A DNA stretch of 64,000 bases from Duganella sacchari (GTDB lineage Bacteria; Pseudomonadota; Gammaproteobacteria; Burkholderiales; Burkholderiaceae_D). The notes under the pieces were generated by a model. The model was not told the origin of the DNA. It saw only the letters and a program-made list of their open reading frames with translations, and did no database searches. The stretch spans positions 62,001-126,000 of the forward strand of contig NZ_FRCX01000004.1 of NCBI RefSeq assembly GCF_900143065.1. Reading direction: 5' to 3'. Positions 28,434 to 36,719 of this stretch are shown one piece after another; the first letter of the stretch is position 1; every line of letters starts with the position of its first letter. The position numbers and the translations under genes were made by a program.

Positions 28434-28735
28434 TGGTGGCGCCAACCGTGCCCGATGATCTGCGGCGTTTCATTTTCACCAGCATTGCCTCGGTCCCGCA
28501 CCTGGAGGCGCTGTTGCTGGCGCGTTCGGCGCCGGCGCAGGAGTGGGATACCGCTGCAGTAGCGCGGCGCCTTTACATCGCCGATCGCCTTGCCCGCAAG
28601 GTGCTCGATTATTTGCGCGCGATTGGGGCGCTGAGCGCGGCCGGGGCCGCAGCCTCGCCGGTTTATCGCTATGCGCCACGCACGGCGGAGCTGCAGCAGT
28701 TTGCCGACGCATTCACCTGGAAAAAGGAGGTCTGA
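28433..28735 (+). CDS. small protein with winged-helix-like character
   Basis: The 100-residue product is not recognised with certainty. Residues about 25-70 (TAAVARRLYIADRLARKVLDYLRAIG) look like a helix-turn-helix/winged-helix segment of the kind that separates strands by one recognition helix, followed by a short VYRYAPRT strand. It overlaps the ligase gene end and is followed by the DUF5985 pair, so it belongs to the operon. It could be a regulator or a sensor of the transport cluster. Confidence 0.5.
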   Translation: MVAPTVPDDLRRFIFTSIASVPHLEALLLARSAPAQEWDTAAVARRLYIADRLARKVLDYLRAIGALSAAGAAASPVYRYAPRTAELQQFADAFTWKKEV

Positions 28736-28736
28736 G

Positions 28737-28992
28737 ATGGCGCAACTGATCTACGGGCTCTGCACGCTGACCTCTGGCATGCGCCTGGCTGTTGCTCAGT
28801 ACGTACCGGCGCAACCGGGGGCGCTTGCTGTTCTGGAGCGGCCTGTGTTTTATCGGCATGTCGGTCAACAACATCCTGCTGGTGCTCGACAAGCTGGTGT
28901 TTCCCGAGATTGACCTGTTGCCGTTGCGTCTGGTCAGCGCGCTGGTGGCATTGCTGCTGTTATTGTTTGGCCTGATTTACGAAACCAAGTGA
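28737..28992 (+). pseudogene. DUF5985 family membrane protein, frameshifted
   Basis: The ATG at 28737 (behind AAAGGAGG) starts MAQLIYGLCTLTS, the usual DUF5985 N-terminus. Near 28776 the frame shifts: the continuing family sequence ACAWLLLSTYRRNRGRLLFWSG and VNNILLVLDKLVFPE is in the other frame and ends at 28992. The region is 256 bases, one more than a multiple of three, so one extra base (probably a G in TCTGGCA) broke it. The intact product would be about 84 residues with three membrane segments. Confidence 0.7.
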
Positions 28993-28999
28993 GGCTCGG

Positions 29000-29269
29000 A
29001 TGATCTTATTTCTGACAGGCGCCATCGTCATGGCGTCGGCCGTCATCAGCTTGTTTTTCCTGCGCTTCTGGCGCAGTACCGGGCAGCGCTTCTTTTTGCA
29101 CTTCGCCCTGTCGTTCCTGGTCGAGGCCCTGCACCGCGCCTACTCAGCCTGGGACGGCGCCGTGCACGAGGACTCACCCTACCATTACCTGGTGCGCCTG
29201 CTGTCGTACGGATTGATCCTGTGGGCGGTGGTGGAAAAGAACCTGCCGGGCCGCGCGCCCCACCGCTGA
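29000..29269 (+). CDS. DUF5985 family membrane protein
   Basis: This intact 89-residue protein has three predicted membrane segments (about 1-22, 32-48, 63-80) and the motif FLRFWRSTGQRFFLHFALSF, matching the same small family as the preceding broken gene. Pairs of DUF5985 genes in tandem are common; their function is unknown. It starts 7 bases after the previous stop. Confidence 0.7.
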   Translation: MILFLTGAIVMASAVISLFFLRFWRSTGQRFFLHFALSFLVEALHRAYSAWDGAVHEDSPYHYLVRLLSYGLILWAVVEKNLPGRAPHR

Positions 29270-29298
29270 GACGCCGGCATTTGCGCTATCATGCGGGC

Positions 29299-29820
29299 AT
29301 GCTGCCGAACCCGCCTGACTCCCCTGACGCCGATCCCGCTGCCGACGAACGGTCGCGTGAACCCCCGCCCGCCACGCGGGTACTCCGGCAGTTCCGCATT
29401 GTCTTCAATGCGGTGAAGAGCCATTTCCGCAACGTGGAAAAAGCAGCTGGCATCGGCGGCGCGCAAGTATGGGCGCTCAGTGTGGTTGCCCAGCATCCCG
29501 GCATCGGTGTTGGCGAACTGGCCAAGGCGCTCGATATTCACCAGACGACCGCAAGTAATCTGGTCAAGACGCTGGCGGCCCAAGGCCTGGTGGCGCCGGG
29601 GAAAAGCGAGCACGACCGGCGCGCGGTCGCGTTGCGGCTGTCGGAAGCGGGAGCTGAGCGCCTGGCCAAGGCGCCCGCGCCGTTTGCCGGGGTCTTGCCC
29701 GGTGCGCTAGCCTCAATGGATGAGCAGGCCCTTGCCCGGTTGGAGCAGGACTTGCACGTTTTGATCGAGATTCTCCAGGCCGAGGATACCGGGGCCAATA
29801 CCCCGCTGGCCGATCTTTGA
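29299..29820 (+). CDS. MarR family transcriptional regulator
   Basis: The 173-residue protein has a winged helix-turn-helix with VGELAKALDIHQTTASNLVKTL as recognition region (about residues 72-93), the wing KSEHDRRAVALRLSEAG, and flanking dimerisation helices. The first 30 residues are a Pro/Asp-rich tail. The ATG at 29299 is taken as start. It could act on the TTTG/CAAA palindromes at 24992-25035 at the head of this gene group; that link is inference from position only. Confidence 0.8.
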   Translation: MLPNPPDSPDADPAADERSREPPPATRVLRQFRIVFNAVKSHFRNVEKAAGIGGAQVWALSVVAQHPGIGVGELAKALDIHQTTASNLVKTLAAQGLVAPGKSEHDRRAVALRLSEAGAERLAKAPAPFAGVLPGALASMDEQALARLEQDLHVLIEILQAEDTGANTPLADL

Positions 29821-29838
29821 CGGCCAGCTGACTAGGAC

Positions 29839-30612
29839 CTAGTTTGCGGCCGTCGATTGCCGCCGCATTGCCTGCCAAAACTGCCGGGTGTATTCGGGGT
29901 AGCTACCATAAAACCCTATACTCACCGGCGCATAGCGGTCAATGCTACTGACCTGTGGTTCCAGTTTCCGAATGCTGGCGCGTTGTTCTGGAACGGTATT
30001 CAAGTATGTTTCAAACCAAACGTCGGGCTCTAAGATGGCGTCAATCCGATGCGCTTTTAGTTTTGCCAGATTACTTTGCGGATTTCCCGCCTCGTCGACA
30101 AGCCAGCCTCGCTTTTCCGCCTCTACCTTAGTCGCTGCGATCCCAGCTGATATGCCAATTCGAGGCTGTGCTATGTTGAGATGCTTACCGTTCCACTTTG
30201 TTGCCAGGTCATCGGCGCGGACGTAAAGCGACAAGCGATCGTGAATTATGATCAAACTGACATCCAGCTCCTTACCGCGCCTTGGGAAGACCAACACCGC
30301 TAAGTTTGGGGAAGTCGGTGCAAAGCCCGGTGCTACATCCACTGTATTTGCCTTTAATTCGGCCAGTAAGCGTTTGACAGGTAAGCGCCGAATAGAAATC
30401 AAAGGCTTGCAGTCACCGCTAGAGAGCGCACTACGAGCCCAGATCACCATACTGCCAGGCGGCTCTTCAACTTCAGTGGTGCCATAAATAAGAGGTGGCA
30501 CAGGAAAATTTGGCAGCGCGACTCGAACTGCCTTGGGGCAACCCGAGGCGACGGAATAACCAGGCGCTAGGCAAAGCATGGACATGAAAACGACCCCAGC
30601 AATCAGCTTCAT
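29839..30612 (-). CDS. periplasmic solute-binding protein (family 3 type)
   Basis: The 257-residue protein has a signal peptide (MKLIAGVVFMSMLCLAPG, cleavage near SVASG) and the two-lobe layout of SBP_bac_3/ABC amino-acid-binding proteins: RVALPNFPVPPLIYG near the start, LKANTVDVAPGFAPT, and a late LKAHRIDAILEPDVWFE. No transporter genes adjoin it, so it may be an orphan binding or sensing protein. Its base composition is visibly more AT-rich than its neighbours, suggesting separate origin. Confidence 0.6.
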   Translation of the reverse strand: MKLIAGVVFMSMLCLAPGYSVASGCPKAVRVALPNFPVPPLIYGTTEVEEPPGSMVIWARSALSSGDCKPLISIRRLPVKRLLAELKANTVDVAPGFAPTSPNLAVLVFPRRGKELDVSLIIIHDRLSLYVRADDLATKWNGKHLNIAQPRIGISAGIAATKVEAEKRGWLVDEAGNPQSNLAKLKAHRIDAILEPDVWFETYLNTVPEQRASIRKLEPQVSSIDRYAPVSIGFYGSYPEYTRQFWQAMRRQSTAAN

Positions 30613-30794
30613 ACAATTCCTTGAAAAGACAATTGTGCGTCTGCATCGCAGCTAAGCAGTCTGCAAGAAGCATAAAGCCACGTAATGCGCTCGGTCAACG
30701 TCCTTGGCCTTGTCATCGTCAGCGACTTGGCCGGTTGCTGCCCTTTTTTTCATTGGCGGCGGCACAGATGCGCTCATCGATGCTGACGCGCTAC

Positions 30795-33026
30795 TCAGGG
30801 CTTGCCCAATAAGAGATAGACAGCGCTTTGATGACGCGAGGCGCGGCCGGCGCCAAAATACAGGGGACCCAGCGGGGTATCGATCGCGATGTAGGCGGCG
30901 TTGCTGCGTACGGTCGCTTCCCGGTCTTGCGCATCGATGGTATTGCCCATTCTTCCCAACTCCGCCGATAAACCGAGATACACCCCATCGAGCCAGCCGG
31001 GGCCGGTGACGCGGTAGTTATAGACGAGGCGACCAAAATGCAGACTGTCGCCCACCAGCTGCCCGGTGCGGTAGCCGGAGAGCCGCAGGAAACCGCCAAA
31101 CGGGATCAATTCCTGGTCCGGCAGTTTGTCCGTGCCGATGCGGCGCTGTATTTCGGCTGCGCCTTGCAGCGAATGCGCCCCGTGGGCAAAAGCGGTTAAG
31201 GCCGTGAGCGTCATTTTGCTGTAGTTGGTATCTGCGCCAAGGGCGGTGCGGGCGGAATACACTTGCAGATCGGCCTCCACGCCGTCGCGCGGGAAATGCT
31301 TGTTGTCCAGGGTGTCAATGCGCAGCCGCGCATTCAGGCCGCCGGTGCGCGCGCGGGCAAATAACAGCGACGGCGGCACGAAGCTGGTATCGCTGAGCAA
31401 CTGCGCATGGCCGCGGGTAACGCCGATCCGCGCTTCCCCCCATTCTGCCAGCGGCACGCCCAGGTCCAGTCCGGCCGTGACCGATTCGTTGCGGTAGCGT
31501 GCCAGGCGCTTGCCTTCGAGGTAGATATCGAGCGGCGTGCGTTCGGCCGACAGGTGGGCGCTGGCGAACAGCCGCTGTGCCGGCGTCAACGGTTGCAGCC
31601 ATTCCGTGCTGAGACGGTCGGTATGGCCAATTTCGACGTCGTTGCGCCACTCCCCGCCTAACGTGTTGAGCCAGGTCCAGCGGTGCGAGGCCCGCAGCGA
31701 GAAGAAGGAGTCGCCCGAAAAGTCGGTCGAGACGCCCAGCCCCAGGCGCAAATACTGCGGCCCCCACGATTTTTCGCTGACCGTGGTGGTCATCTGGCGG
31801 CGGCCGTCGGCCAGGGTGTCGAGTGTGTAGCTGACGTGTTCAAAGTCGCCGCGGCCGAACAGGCGGCGCATGTCGCGTTCGGCGGTGGCGGCGTCAAACA
31901 GCTGTCCTTGCTGGGTTTCCATCATGCCGCGCAGCGACGCCTCCGGCACCCGCCGCGCGCCTTCGATCTTGAGGGCCGACAGCAGCACGCCTTGCGATGG
32001 CGGCGGCTGATGGCGCCCGGCCAGATAGGCGGCGTACTGGTTTGCCGGCAAAGCATAGCGTTGCAACTGCTGCACCGCCGCGCGGCCGGCTGCCAGGCCC
32101 CGCGCTTCGGCCTCTTTCAACAGGTCGAAGTTGGCGGCGTTGATCGTCGCCAGGTCCGGTGTAATCAGCACGTCGCGCTGTGGATCGAGCTGCGCCAGCG
32201 AGGCCCGCACATTGCTGGCGATCAGCAGGCGCATCATTTGCTCCGACATCGACAGCACCGACTTGATCTCATCGCGCTCCAGCAGTGGCGTGCCGATGTT
32301 GACGGCGATGATGATGTCCGCCCCCATGGCACGTGCGACGTCCACCGGCAGATTGCGGGAAATGCCGCCGTCGACCAGCAGGCGTCCCGCGCTTTCCACC
32401 GGGCTGATCACCGCCGGAATCGCCATGCTGGCGCGGATCGCCTGCGCCAGGTTGCCGTGGTCGATGACCACCATGTCGCCGCTGCTGACGTCGGTGGCAA
32501 CGGCGCGAAACGGCATCGGCAATTCGTCGAAGTTGCTGCTGCCCTGGCGCGCGGTCAGGCGCCGCAGCACCGCTTCCAGCGCGACGCCGGCCACCGCGCC
32601 CTTGGGCAGTGCCAGTCCGGCCGGACCGATACCGATTTCCGGACCCGCGTAGCTGGCCTCGGCATCGGTCTTGCGCGCCACCGACAGGTCGCGGCGTTCG
32701 ACGTCGTGAAACAGGTTGGCGGTATTGACGCTTTGCATTTCGCGTTCGATTTCGGACAGCGGCATGCCGCTCGCATAGGCGGCGCCGACAATGGCGCCGG
32801 CGCTGGTGCCGACGATCATGTCGACCGGGACCCGCAATTCCTCCAGTACCTTCAGTACGCCAAGGTGGGCGCCGCCGCGGGCGCCGCCGCCGGACAGCAC
32901 CAGCGCGATCCGCGGCCGCTCGGCCGGCGCCGCCGGTATCTGCGGCTGCGCGGCAACGCCCGCGCCATGCAGTCCGATCAGGCCAAGCAGGCAGCCGGCT
33001 AGCAGGCGTCGCAACGGAGGTCTCAT
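30795..33026 (-). CDS. patatin-like phospholipase with POTRA/barrel (PlpD type)
   Basis: The 743-residue precursor has a signal peptide (about 1-26), then a patatin domain with the oxyanion loop SGGGARGGAHLG, nucleophile Ser75 in GTSAG and catalytic Asp219 in VDGGISRN. After about residue 320 comes a POTRA-like region (LKIEGARRVPEASLRGMM) and then a BamA/surface-antigen-type beta-barrel ending at FGAGRASRHQSAVYLLLGKP. This is the type Vd (PlpD-like) layout, in which the lipase is carried to the cell surface by its own barrel. It overlaps the upstream CPBP gene by 4 bases. Confidence 0.88.
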   Translation of the reverse strand: MRPPLRRLLAGCLLGLIGLHGAGVAAQPQIPAAPAERPRIALVLSGGGARGGAHLGVLKVLEELRVPVDMIVGTSAGAIVGAAYASGMPLSEIEREMQSVNTANLFHDVERRDLSVARKTDAEASYAGPEIGIGPAGLALPKGAVAGVALEAVLRRLTARQGSSNFDELPMPFRAVATDVSSGDMVVIDHGNLAQAIRASMAIPAVISPVESAGRLLVDGGISRNLPVDVARAMGADIIIAVNIGTPLLERDEIKSVLSMSEQMMRLLIASNVRASLAQLDPQRDVLITPDLATINAANFDLLKEAEARGLAAGRAAVQQLQRYALPANQYAAYLAGRHQPPPSQGVLLSALKIEGARRVPEASLRGMMETQQGQLFDAATAERDMRRLFGRGDFEHVSYTLDTLADGRRQMTTTVSEKSWGPQYLRLGLGVSTDFSGDSFFSLRASHRWTWLNTLGGEWRNDVEIGHTDRLSTEWLQPLTPAQRLFASAHLSAERTPLDIYLEGKRLARYRNESVTAGLDLGVPLAEWGEARIGVTRGHAQLLSDTSFVPPSLLFARARTGGLNARLRIDTLDNKHFPRDGVEADLQVYSARTALGADTNYSKMTLTALTAFAHGAHSLQGAAEIQRRIGTDKLPDQELIPFGGFLRLSGYRTGQLVGDSLHFGRLVYNYRVTGPGWLDGVYLGLSAELGRMGNTIDAQDREATVRSNAAYIAIDTPLGPLYFGAGRASRHQSAVYLLLGKP

Positions 33027-33769
33027 GCGCTGGTCCTGCGGCGTAGCAGCGCCGGCACGGCGGCGATGGCCAGTAGGTAGGTGGCGAACTGGCAGTAGAC
33101 CGCGTAGGCCGAAGCACCGCCGCTGGCCTTCAGGCACAGTGATGAAAAATCCCACAGACCATGCAGCGCCATCGGCAGCCAGAGTGCGCCGCTGGTGCGG
33201 CGCAAGGCATACAGCGCCCCGCCCATCACAAACGCCAGCGTGCCCTGCAGCACCCCGGCCGCCAGCGGCATGCCGAACAGGGCATTGGGGACGTGCATGG
33301 CGCCAAATAGCAAACACGACCAGAACCACACGCCGGCCTCGCCCACGCCCGCGCCGCGCAGGCAGGTAAGCACCACACCGCGTGTCACCAGTTCCTCGTT
33401 GAAGCCAACCAGGGCGCAAGCTGTGATGAGCATCAGTACGTGCGCGGGCGCCAGCGCTGCCCAGGGGACTGCGGCCAGATTGGCGGCGCTCAATGCCAGC
33501 ATGGCCGCTGACAACGCCCACAGCGGCCAACGTGCGGCCGGCCGTGCCAGAGTTTCAGTTGTGGCCGGCCGCCACCAGCCCAGCCAGGTCACCGCCAGCG
33601 TCACCAACAGCGTGCCCAGTCCCATCGGCAGCAGCAGTTGGGTGAGGGCGTTCTCGGCCGAGCTGAGGTAGCGGTAGTCGGCGCCAAACGCGGCCCAGGT
33701 GCCAAAAACAATCGCGTTGTAAAGCAGCAGCACCATCAGCGCGACGCGCCAGCCCGGTTGGATACGCAT
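33023..33769 (-). CDS. CPBP family intramembrane protease
   Basis: The 248-residue protein has about seven membrane segments and the CPBP/CAAX-protease (Abi) motifs: EE in FNEELVTRGVVL, His in LLFGAMHVPN, and HGLWDF near the end. Family members are glutamic intramembrane endopeptidases; bacterial substrates are mostly unknown. The ATG at 33769 fits the first membrane segment; GGAGCA lies upstream. It lies between the hydrolase fusion and the patatin gene in one operon. Confidence 0.85.
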   Translation of the reverse strand: MRIQPGWRVALMVLLLYNAIVFGTWAAFGADYRYLSSAENALTQLLLPMGLGTLLVTLAVTWLGWWRPATTETLARPAARWPLWALSAAMLALSAANLAAVPWAALAPAHVLMLITACALVGFNEELVTRGVVLTCLRGAGVGEAGVWFWSCLLFGAMHVPNALFGMPLAAGVLQGTLAFVMGGALYALRRTSGALWLPMALHGLWDFSSLCLKASGGASAYAVYCQFATYLLAIAAVPALLRRRTSA

Positions 33770-33783
33770 GCTTGCTCCTGTCG

Positions 33784-35253
33784 TTATTGTGGATCGGCCG
33801 CTTTCAATTGCTGCACCAGTCCCACATACTCGTCGATGGCCTGCTGCTGGGTATTGCCTTTGCGGGCGCACCAGGCCTCGTACTTGGCGCGGCCGACCAC
33901 ATCCAGCGCCCCCGGCCTGTCACCCTGGACGTCGCCGATGGTGGCCTGCTTGTACAACGCATACAGGCGTAGCAGGGTGGCTTCGTCGGGCGACTTGCGC
34001 AAGGTCCGCGACAATGCCGCGGCCGCCGCCAGCGCCTGTTCCGACGGGCTGGGGCCGTCGGGCACCGGAACGCCGCCGAAATGGCTGTCTTCCAGTTCCG
34101 GCGCGTCGGGGAACCAGCGTGCTTCGAGCAGACGCCCCTGGTATAGCATCACTTCCACCACCCCATGCGAGGCCAGCGTGCCGTTGCGCAGCGTGGCCGG
34201 CAGCATCGCCATGCCGGCGTTCAGCACCGCGGTGCCGAACGCGGTGAAGGCCAGGCCGTCGCCAGCCCAGGCCTGCAGGCGCGCCAGGCCTTTGGCGCCG
34301 CGGAATATCCCGGTACTGCGGTTGTGGCCCGGCTGATACCAGGCGAAGGCCGGGATGCCGCGCCCGTACAGCGCAGCGAAGTCGCCGCGCGCGAGGTCGC
34401 CCTGCACGGCGGCCAGCAAGTCGGTGATTTGTGCCGGCGACATGCCGGCGTCGTCGCTGCGGCCACCCTGGCCCGGCGCGTTGACGCCAAAGAACTCCAG
34501 CGTGCGCTGGGCCAGCAGTTCCTTGTCGTTGTCGACGCAGATCAGGTGGTAGCTGTTTTCTAGAATCACCATGCGGGCCTGGCCGGCCCGCTTGCCGCCG
34601 CCGATATGTTCGACCAGGAAATTGGCCGAGCGCAGGCTGGTCAGTTCGTCCTCGCGCGCATGGATGACCAGGGTCGGGCAGGGGATGCGCGACAAGCCCT
34701 TCATCACGAAGCGGCGCAGGCGGTCGACTTCGCGAATGCAGGCCAGCGGCACCCAGCTGTAGGCGAAAGCGTCGCCGCGCTCGAACTTGGCGCGCACAAT
34801 GGCGCGCAATTGGTCGTTCTTGATGCCGTAGGGATCCTCCTCGTCGACCCGCATGTGTTCGGCCACGCCGGGAATCCAGTACAGCAGATGACGCAGGCCG
34901 CGATACCAGGGCGTCGACCAACCGTCGATGAACACCGGCGGCGCCAGCGCCACCAGGCGGCCTTTGCTATGTTGCTCGCGCTTGCAGGTCTCGATCGCCA
35001 GCAATGAACCCATGCACATGCCCATCACATGCAGCACCTCGTGCTGGGCGCCGATTTCGCGGTATTTGAGCCGGACTGCCTCCAGCCAGTTTTCGGCGCG
35101 CACGCCCAGCAGGTCGGCGGGCTGCCCGCCGTGGCCGGGTAGGGTGATCGAGTAGGTGACGAAGCCGGCATTCTTGAGCCGCTTGTGCATCGACCCCAGA
35201 TCGTACTGGGTACCGCCAAGTCCGTGGATCAGGAACACCGCCGGCTCAGCCAT
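33784..35253 (-). CDS. alpha/beta hydrolase-SnoaL-ACBP fusion protein
   Basis: Three domains are visible in 489 residues. Residues 1-285 are an alpha/beta hydrolase: FLIHGLGG oxyanion region, nucleophile elbow GMCMGS with Cys80 instead of Ser, a candidate acid in HAREDELTSL and His in NSYHLICVDND. Residues about 300-405 look like a SnoaL/NTF2-like domain (AAVQGDLARGDFAALYGRG, GVVEVMLYQGRLLEARW). Residues about 415-489 are an acyl-CoA-binding domain: LYKQATIGDVQGDRPGA, GRAKYEAW, AIDEYVGLV. No signal peptide, so cytoplasmic. It starts inside the MASE1 gene (8-base overlap) and ends 14 bases before the CPBP gene. A thiol nucleophile plus an acyl-CoA binder suggests acyl transfer or thioesterase work on acyl-CoA, by inference. 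Confidence 0.8.
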   Translation of the reverse strand: MAEPAVFLIHGLGGTQYDLGSMHKRLKNAGFVTYSITLPGHGGQPADLLGVRAENWLEAVRLKYREIGAQHEVLHVMGMCMGSLLAIETCKREQHSKGRLVALAPPVFIDGWSTPWYRGLRHLLYWIPGVAEHMRVDEEDPYGIKNDQLRAIVRAKFERGDAFAYSWVPLACIREVDRLRRFVMKGLSRIPCPTLVIHAREDELTSLRSANFLVEHIGGGKRAGQARMVILENSYHLICVDNDKELLAQRTLEFFGVNAPGQGGRSDDAGMSPAQITDLLAAVQGDLARGDFAALYGRGIPAFAWYQPGHNRSTGIFRGAKGLARLQAWAGDGLAFTAFGTAVLNAGMAMLPATLRNGTLASHGVVEVMLYQGRLLEARWFPDAPELEDSHFGGVPVPDGPSPSEQALAAAAALSRTLRKSPDEATLLRLYALYKQATIGDVQGDRPGALDVVGRAKYEAWCARKGNTQQQAIDEYVGLVQQLKAADPQ

Positions 35254-36544
35254 GGGACGGCTCCGGCCTGACCACTTCCAGCAGCGCGACGATGCGCTCG
35301 ACCCGGCCGTCGCCGCCTTGTACGGCTGCCAGGCGCTCGCGCACGCGGCGCGTCGCGCCGCCGGCCAGGTGCAGCGCATACGATTGCTCGCTGGTGCTGC
35401 GCTGGCCAGCGCTGACCTGCTGCCAGGCGGCCTGCACCAGCCCGCGCTCTGCGGGGTCGATCAAGTCCAGCCAGGCGTCCACGCTGTCGGCGGCAGCGGC
35501 GTCGGCGCCCAGCACCTCGGCCGCGCCTTCGCCCCAGGTCGCGCCGCCGGTCACGGTGTCGTATTCGACGCTGGCGACGCCCACCGCGCGCAGCGTGCGC
35601 TCGTAGCGCAACTGCCAGTCGCGGGCCCGGTGCAGGGCGCTGCGGCGGCCCTCCGACAGCGCGCTGGCCAACAGCAGTACCACCACCCAGGCGGTGATGA
35701 AGCCCTGGACTTCGATCACCGACTCGCCTGGGAAGCCTTCATGGAGCGCGAACGGACCGCCGCCCTGAGCGGTGCGATAGATGATCAGCATCGCCCCCAG
35801 CAGCGTCGCCACGGTGCCGCCGCGCGCCCCCCAGAGTAGGGCGGCGGCCAGCAGGAACGGCATGGGGACGTAGGCCAGGGTGGCGGCCACGCCGCCCCAG
35901 CGCTGCTGCGCCTGCTGCGAAAACACCAGCAGGACGGCGGCCACAAACGCCGCAAAGGCGGCGCCGCCGCCCAGGAACGGCGCCATCGGCAAGCCGCCGG
36001 AACGCCGCACGCGGAAGTCGCGATAGGCGCTCGCCAGCGGCGCAATCAGTAGCAGCCCGACTAGCGTTGACAGGAAGCCGACGCGCCATTCCAACACCAG
36101 ATCGGCCTGTGGGCGTTGTTCGGCCCAGACCGCGCACGCCAGCGTGGCGGCCAATAGCGACGCCAGCACCGCGCCGCCCAGCAGGGCCAGCGTGGCCGAC
36201 GGCGAAGCGGGCGCCTGCCGCGACCGGGTGACCACCCAGGCGCCGGCCGCCATGCTGACCACTTCCACCGCGCCGTAGGCCAGCGCGGCGCCCAGCGTCA
36301 AGCCGTGCGCAGCCACCGCCCACAGCACGGCCGCGCAGGCGGCGCCCGCCAGCAGCGCGGGCCAGCGCCAACGCGCCGCCAGCAGCAAGGCTGAGAATGT
36401 CACGCCACTGCTGAGCCAGACCGGTATCGTCTGGGTGGTGGTGTGGGCCATCGCGTGCGACCAGGCCGCCGCCCCCAGCCATAATGCCGCGACCAGCGCG
36501 GCGCGCACCAGCGACCGCAGGAAACCATCAGGAGAGTCCATCAT
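35246..36544 (-). CDS. MASE1-PAS sensor without output domain
   Basis: The 432-residue protein starts with a MASE1-type membrane sensor of about eight segments (about 12-290; IPVWLSSGVTFSALLLAARWRWPALLAG, described in part) followed by a PAS domain (about 305-425; WQLRYERTLRAVGVASVEYD, LIDPAERGLV). MASE1 proteins normally end in a histidine kinase or GGDEF/EAL output; here the protein stops after the PAS. It overlaps the hydrolase fusion start by 8 bases. The ATG at 36541 is an equally good start. Confidence 0.75.
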   Translation of the reverse strand: MMDSPDGFLRSLVRAALVAALWLGAAAWSHAMAHTTTQTIPVWLSSGVTFSALLLAARWRWPALLAGAACAAVLWAVAAHGLTLGAALAYGAVEVVSMAAGAWVVTRSRQAPASPSATLALLGGAVLASLLAATLACAVWAEQRPQADLVLEWRVGFLSTLVGLLLIAPLASAYRDFRVRRSGGLPMAPFLGGGAAFAAFVAAVLLVFSQQAQQRWGGVAATLAYVPMPFLLAAALLWGARGGTVATLLGAMLIIYRTAQGGGPFALHEGFPGESVIEVQGFITAWVVVLLLASALSEGRRSALHRARDWQLRYERTLRAVGVASVEYDTVTGGATWGEGAAEVLGADAAAADSVDAWLDLIDPAERGLVQAAWQQVSAGQRSTSEQSYALHLAGGATRRVRERLAAVQGGDGRVERIVALLEVVRPEPSHG

Positions 36545-36719
36545 GCGCCATCCGTTCTAGTGAGATTGCCAACACCGTCATCGCCGCCCATTCTGTCACA
36601 GGAAATGAAACATTGTCACTCAAGAAATAATAGAATACTGTTGCGTTTGTGATAAACCGTGCTGCGGGTTTCAGTTAGAATCTGGGCAATACTGCTGTCA
36701 ATGCGCTGAGGAGAGATGT

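Noticed and set aside
31683..33002. 439-codon plus-strand frame opposite the patatin gene
   Set aside because: Gln/His/Arg-rich composition typical of shadow frames; patatin motifs are on the other strand.
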